IMG/VR virus record: IMGVR_UViG_3300027833_001313
Span: 1-44,023 of that record
Reading direction: 5' to 3' (one strand)
Length of the DNA stretch: 44,023 nt
Origin: a virus
How positions within the stretch are numbered: the first letter of the stretch is position 1; each line of letters opens with the position of its first letter. The notes beneath the pieces were generated by a model. It saw only the letters and a list, made by a program, of their open reading frames with translations, did not search any database and was not told the origin of the DNA. This document shows positions 41,005 through 44,023 of the stretch, in pieces. The translations under genes were made by a program, and so were the position numbers.

Positions 41005-42773
41005 TTAAGATTAAAGACCTAACTGTAAAAAACTTTATGAGTGTGGGCAATCAGACCCAAGCTGTAGACTTTGATAAAGAAAACTTAACATTAGTATTAG
41101 GTGAGAATCTAGATCAAGGTGGTGATGACAGTGGTTCACGTAATGGTACTGGTAAAACTACTATCATTAATGCACTATCATATGCATTGTACGGTACAGC
41201 ACTTACAAACATTAAGAAAAATAATCTAATTAACAAAACAAATTCAAAAGGCATGCTTGTTACTTTGCACTTTGAAAAGAATAATGTCGACTATCGTGTT
41301 GAACGCGGTCGTTCACCTAATGTACTCAAGTTTTTTGTCGACGAACAAGAACAAGAAATGACAGATGAGTCGCAGGGCGATAGTCGCAAGACACAACAAT
41401 ACATTAACGACTTGTTAGATATGAGTCATGATATGTTTAAGCATATTGTTGCACTAAACACTTACACCGAACCTTTTTTAAGTATGCGAGTTAATGATCA
41501 ACGTGCTATTATTGAACAGTTACTCGGTATTACTATATTAAGTGAAAAAGCTGATGCACTTAAAGAAAAAACAAAGCAAACTAAAGACGCAATCCAAGAA
41601 GAAACATTAAAAATTAATGCTATTCAAAGTGCAAATGAAAAGATTCAAACAACTATTGATAGTTTAAGTCGTACACAACGTGCTTGGCTTTCTAAGAAAG
41701 AGCAAGACTGTACAAAGCTACAGACTGGCATTACTGAATTAGAAAAAGTAGACATTGACGCTGAATTAGATGCGCACGAAAAACTTTCTAACTGGACACA
41801 GCATAACAATACTATTTTAGCTCTTAAGAAAGAACTAAGCACACTTGAGCCAGCACTAGAACGTGCTACTAAGGCATCAAACAAGCTCATTAAAGACATT
41901 ACAGAACTTGAGGATGCAACTTGCTACACTTGTGGACAAGAGCTACATGCGGATAAAAAAGCAGAAATTGCAGATCGTAAAGATAAAGAACTAATTGATG
42001 CAACTACATATCAACAAGAGATTGCAGGTAAAGTAGTTGAAGTAATGAAAGCACTCGAAGAGATTGGTGACATCAACGGCAAGCCTAATACATTTTATGA
42101 CAGTGCAAAAGAAGCGTATGACCATAGACAAAATGTCGATAGCTTAAAGCAAGCACTAGCAAATAAGAAAGATGATACTGATCCATATCAAACGCAGATT
42201 GATGAACTTACTGCAACTGCAATGCAAGAGATTAATTGGACGATTGTTAATGAATTAACAGACTACAAAGAACATCAAGATTTTTTATTAAAATTACTTA
42301 CAAACAAAGATAGTTTTATTCGTAAAAAGATTATTGATCAAAACTTAATGTTCTTAAACAATAGACTTACTTATTATCTTGACAAGTTAGGATTGCCTCA
42401 TACAGTTGTGTTTCAAAATGACCTAACTGTCGAAATACAACAACTAGGACAAGACTTAGACTTTGATAACTTATCACGTGGCGAACGTAATCGACTTATC
42501 TTAGGTATGAGTTTTGCATTTCGTGATGTTTGGGAAAGTTTATATCAGAAGATAAACTTACTGTTTATCGACGAACTTATTGATAGTGGAATGGATACAG
42601 CAGGTGTTGAAAATTCACTTAGTGTTCTTAAGAAGATGGGCAGAGAAGGTGACAAAAATGTGTATCTTATCTCCCACAAAGATGAACTCATCGGAAGGGT
42701 TAATAATGTTATGCGTGTTGTAAAAGAAAATGGGTTTACGTCATACGAAAACGATATTGACATTATGGAGTAA
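41001..42773 (+). CDS. gp46: Recombination nuclease subunit gp46 (Rad50/SbcC-like ATPase)
   Basis: 590 residues (T4: 560). Walker A is GSRNGTGKTT (45-54) after VLGENLDQ. A long coiled-coil region follows, split by the zinc hook CYTC near residue 310 (ATCYTCGQEL). The ABC signature LSRGERNRL is near 490, Walker B LLFIDELIDSG near 520, and the D-loop/H-loop region VYLISHKDEL near 555. It is an SMC-type ATPase that dimerises through the hook and drives gp47 on DNA ends. The ATGA overlap with gp47 ensures balanced synthesis. The Walker A loop is preceded by an unusual acidic, Gly-rich stretch (DQGGDDSGS). Identification is firm. Confidence 0.96.
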   Translation: MIKIKDLTVKNFMSVGNQTQAVDFDKENLTLVLGENLDQGGDDSGSRNGTGKTTIINALSYALYGTALTNIKKNNLINKTNSKGMLVTLHFEKNNVDYRVERGRSPNVLKFFVDEQEQEMTDESQGDSRKTQQYINDLLDMSHDMFKHIVALNTYTEPFLSMRVNDQRAIIEQLLGITILSEKADALKEKTKQTKDAIQEETLKINAIQSANEKIQTTIDSLSRTQRAWLSKKEQDCTKLQTGITELEKVDIDAELDAHEKLSNWTQHNNTILALKKELSTLEPALERATKASNKLIKDITELEDATCYTCGQELHADKKAEIADRKDKELIDATTYQQEIAGKVVEVMKALEEIGDINGKPNTFYDSAKEAYDHRQNVDSLKQALANKKDDTDPYQTQIDELTATAMQEINWTIVNELTDYKEHQDFLLKLLTNKDSFIRKKIIDQNLMFLNNRLTYYLDKLGLPHTVVFQNDLTVEIQQLGQDLDFDNLSRGERNRLILGMSFAFRDVWESLYQKINLLFIDELIDSGMDTAGVENSLSVLKKMGREGDKNVYLISHKDELIGRVNNVMRVVKENGFTSYENDIDIME

Positions 42774-42777
42774 AGGT

Positions 42778-42987
42778 ATGATAGAAGACGATGTCCATGA
42801 TCAATTAACTAAAGCATACTTAGAATACTTTAAGGCAAACGAAAACTTTGAGTCTCGTTTGTCTCATCGTACACATGCTGCAAGTCGTAGATGGTTACGA
42901 GAGATTAGAAAATTAGCAAAACTAAGGCAAGAAGAAATACACGAAGCATTTGCAGCCAAGAAGGCTGCAAAAAAAGAAAAGACATAA
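42778..42987 (+). CDS. Small basic helical protein downstream of gp46
   Basis: 69 residues from the ATG at 42778, which lies 4 nt after the gp46 stop; GGAG at 42767-42770 serves as ribosome site. An in-frame start inside gp46 (42730) is rejected because it would need a 44-nt overlap and has no ribosome site. The protein is nearly all helix and strongly charged, with an acidic opening (MIEDDVHDQLTK), then RTHAASRRWLREIRKLAKLRQEEI and a lysine-rich tail (AAKKAAKKEKT). This could bind DNA or RNA, or cap gp46/47, but no family is recognised. Being in the gp47-gp46 transcript, it probably serves early DNA metabolism. Confidence 0.6.
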   Translation: MIEDDVHDQLTKAYLEYFKANENFESRLSHRTHAASRRWLREIRKLAKLRQEEIHEAFAAKKAAKKEKT

Positions 42988-42997
42988 TAAGTATGTG

Positions 42998-43420
42998 ATG
43001 CAATGGACATATCAAGACGAGACAATAGACAAACTACCAGAAGGTTGTGAAGCATTTGTATACTTGATAACAAATAAAGTCAATGGCATGAAATACGTAG
43101 GCAAAAAACTAGCAAAATTTAAAGTAACAAAGAAACCACTTAAAGGCAAGAAAAACAAAAGACGCAGCACTAAAGAAAGTGATTGGAGAGATTATTATGG
43201 ATCCAGTGATAGACTTAATGCAGACGTTTTAGAATTAGGCGAAGAAAATTTCATAAGAGAAATTATTCACATTTGTCCTAGTAGAGGCATAGCAAGTTAC
43301 TTAGAGGCTAGAGAACAGTTTGAACGCAGAGTACTCGAAACAGATGATTACTACAATGGAATTATAAATGTTAGAGTAGGCGGATCAAAAATTCTTAAAG
43401 AGCATTTAAATAAAATTTAA
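42998..43420 (+). CDS. GIY-YIG family endonuclease
   Basis: About 140 residues starting MQWTYQDETI at 42998; an in-frame ATG at 42950 would overlap the preceding gene by 38 nt and is less likely. The catalytic fold is visible as FVYLITNKVNGMKYVGKK (the Y-x-I/L and Y-V-G halves of GIY-YIG). SDWRDYYGSSDRLNADV contributes the family arginine region and YLEAREQFERRVL the metal-binding glutamate. Such stand-alone nucleases in T4-like phages can be homing endonucleases (Seg type) or DNA repair/host-DNA degrading enzymes. No DNA-binding domain beyond the core is visible, though the KKPLKGKKNKRRSTK insert is very basic. It ends the gp47-gp46 transcription unit. Confidence 0.8.
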   Translation: MQWTYQDETIDKLPEGCEAFVYLITNKVNGMKYVGKKLAKFKVTKKPLKGKKNKRRSTKESDWRDYYGSSDRLNADVLELGEENFIREIIHICPSRGIASYLEAREQFERRVLETDDYYNGIINVRVGGSKILKEHLNKI

Positions 43421-43431
43421 ATAATCTTTGG

Positions 43432-43460
43432 TTGACAACAATAGTAAACTCAACTACACT
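43432..43460 (+). promoter_or_regulatory. Sigma70-type (early) promoter for the small Cys-pair protein
   Basis: TTGACA (43432-43437), a 17-nt spacer, and TACACT (43455-43460), 18 nt before the ATG at 43479. The -10 box is one change from TATACT, which is used by the promoter at 7598-7626. Confidence 0.75.
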
Positions 43461-43478
43461 TATGTATAGGCAAAAGAA

Positions 43479-43715
43479 ATGACAAAGCTAAACTGGACAA
43501 AGAATACTACTAACAGGAAGATAGATCACTACGCTGATGCTGTTGAACGTAACCAGTCTAAGCTAACAAAAACTAAAAAAGATATTAAACTAGGCATACA
43601 CGAAAATCATAACTGGCAAATTGTCAAAACTCAAACAGGTCCACACGCAGGCAAAATAATCTGTAACGATTGCAATGGCAAATTTGTTACATGGTTACCT
43701 AAAGGCATAACATAA
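43479..43715 (+). CDS. Small Cys-pair (possible zinc-binding) protein
   Basis: 78 residues. The first half is basic and helical (NRKIDHYADAVERNQSKLTKTKKDI). The second half, HNWQIVKTQTGPHAGKIICNDCNGKFVTWLPK, has His, His, and a C-x2-C pair that could form a single zinc knuckle. As I recall, the H-W...GPH-G...C-x2-C...W-L pattern recurs in small phage proteins and at the ends of larger phage nucleic-acid enzymes. This suggests a nucleic-acid contact role, but I cannot name one. It has its own sigma70-type promoter 18 nt upstream and a poor ribosome site (AGG). Probably an early protein. Confidence 0.6.
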   Translation: MTKLNWTKNTTNRKIDHYADAVERNQSKLTKTKKDIKLGIHENHNWQIVKTQTGPHAGKIICNDCNGKFVTWLPKGIT

Positions 43716-44023
43716 CAGCACTTAAGGTTAGCGGGCCAGTTTAAAAATACCGCTGTGGAAAAAGTAGCCGTATAGGCGCACACGTAACATGTTGAGACAC
43801 TCCCCTAGGTAAATCCTAGTATCCTGAGAAATGGAAGTGAGTTAGAGGGTTCGAATCATATGCCCGATGTATTGACATAGAATGAATTGCTGTCATTCGA
43901 AAAACACAACATAGTTCATAAAAACCCTTTAGCAATAGGAACGAAGCGAGGGAATAGTGTTACATATAATGTACATTGTATATTATAAGCAACATAATGT
44001 CGACGGAGGATGGGAAAGGTCAG
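43716..44023 (+). other. Gene-free region rich in hairpins; candidate structured RNA
   Basis: 308 nt without a credible reading frame on either strand. Visible pairings on the plus strand are AGCGG (43730-43734) with CCGCT (43750-43754), GCC (43767-43769) with GGC (43775-43777), and CACTCCC (43798-43804) with GGAAGTG (43833-43839, one mismatch). The last encloses the 5-bp hairpin CTAGG/CCTAG (43805-43809, 43815-43819). Further on, GAATGA (43880-43885) pairs with TCATTC (43893-43898). The region follows a sigma70-transcribed gene with no obvious terminator between, so it may be in the transcript. No tRNA, riboswitch or ribozyme class is recognised. The strand is chosen from the upstream promoter only. 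Confidence 0.4.

Noticed and set aside
43841-43870. GGTTCGAATC resembling a tRNA T-loop
   Set aside because: The five bases on either side of TTCGAAT do not pair (GAGGG against CATAT), and no acceptor or anticodon arm could be placed upstream.
43872-43877. TTGACA as a further sigma70 promoter
   Set aside because: No -10-like hexamer is found 16-18 nt downstream (the sequence there is near ATTCGA).
43991-44023. Possible start of a tRNA or of a coding gene at the right edge (GGAGGATGGG)
   Set aside because: The ribosome-like GGAGG abuts the ATG with no spacing, the D-arm does not fold convincingly, and the window ends before either idea can be tested.
1-44023. CRISPR arrays, insertion sequences, integrase or attachment sites
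   Set aside because: No regularly spaced direct repeats, transposase, integrase or long terminal inverted repeats were seen on either strand; repeats present are protein-level beta repeats inside structural genes.

Overview
The window is part of the genome of an A+T-rich, T4-like tailed phage (a contractile-tail myovirus), most likely marine. Gene content decides this: baseplate proteins gp25, gp6, gp5 and gp53, a gp7-like giant protein, the late sigma factor gp55, and the recombination nuclease pair gp47/gp46 are all recognisable. The style of the tail-fibre and giant baseplate genes resembles T4-like phages of marine bacteria. The host (cyanobacterium, SAR11-type or another alphaproteobacterium) cannot be settled here, and no photosynthesis genes are present.

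Layout. (1) Positions 1-7571, minus strand: a tightly overlapping cassette of a small unknown protein, two paralogous DxD glycosyltransferase-like proteins, an unknown protein, a further glycosyltransferase-like protein, a Twitch-type radical SAM protein, an unknown protein with sugar-transferase-like motifs, an NAD-dependent sugar epimerase, and the start of a B12-binding radical SAM protein. Its own consensus sigma70-type promoter (TTGACA-17-TATACT) lies just upstream, so it is probably read early, unlike the structural genes next to it. (2) Positions 7630-14743, minus strand: virion and fibre proteins, including three paralogous fibres that share an N-terminal module. (3) Positions 14775-39014, minus strand: the baseplate block, in transcription order a gp48/54-like protein, gp53-like, an 871-aa putative hub protein, gp5, gp25, gp6 and a 4949-residue gp7-like giant. 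Late promoters of the T4 type (NATAAATA) lie 25-28 nt before four start codons. (4) Positions 39015-39094: a divergent promoter region. (5) Positions 39095-43715, plus strand: gp55, gp47, gp46, a small basic protein, a GIY-YIG nuclease and a small Cys-pair protein, with three consensus sigma70-type promoters. (6) Positions 43716-44023: a gene-free stretch rich in hairpins.

How it fits together: host sigma70 polymerase would read the plus-strand early genes and the sugar/radical-SAM cassette. gp55 made early would then redirect polymerase to the NATAAATA promoters for baseplate and fibre genes. gp46/47 process DNA ends for recombination-dependent replication. The cassette probably makes or modifies a glycan or another surface or peptide product. 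Its substrate is unknown, and it is the part of the window most likely to hold an undescribed system.
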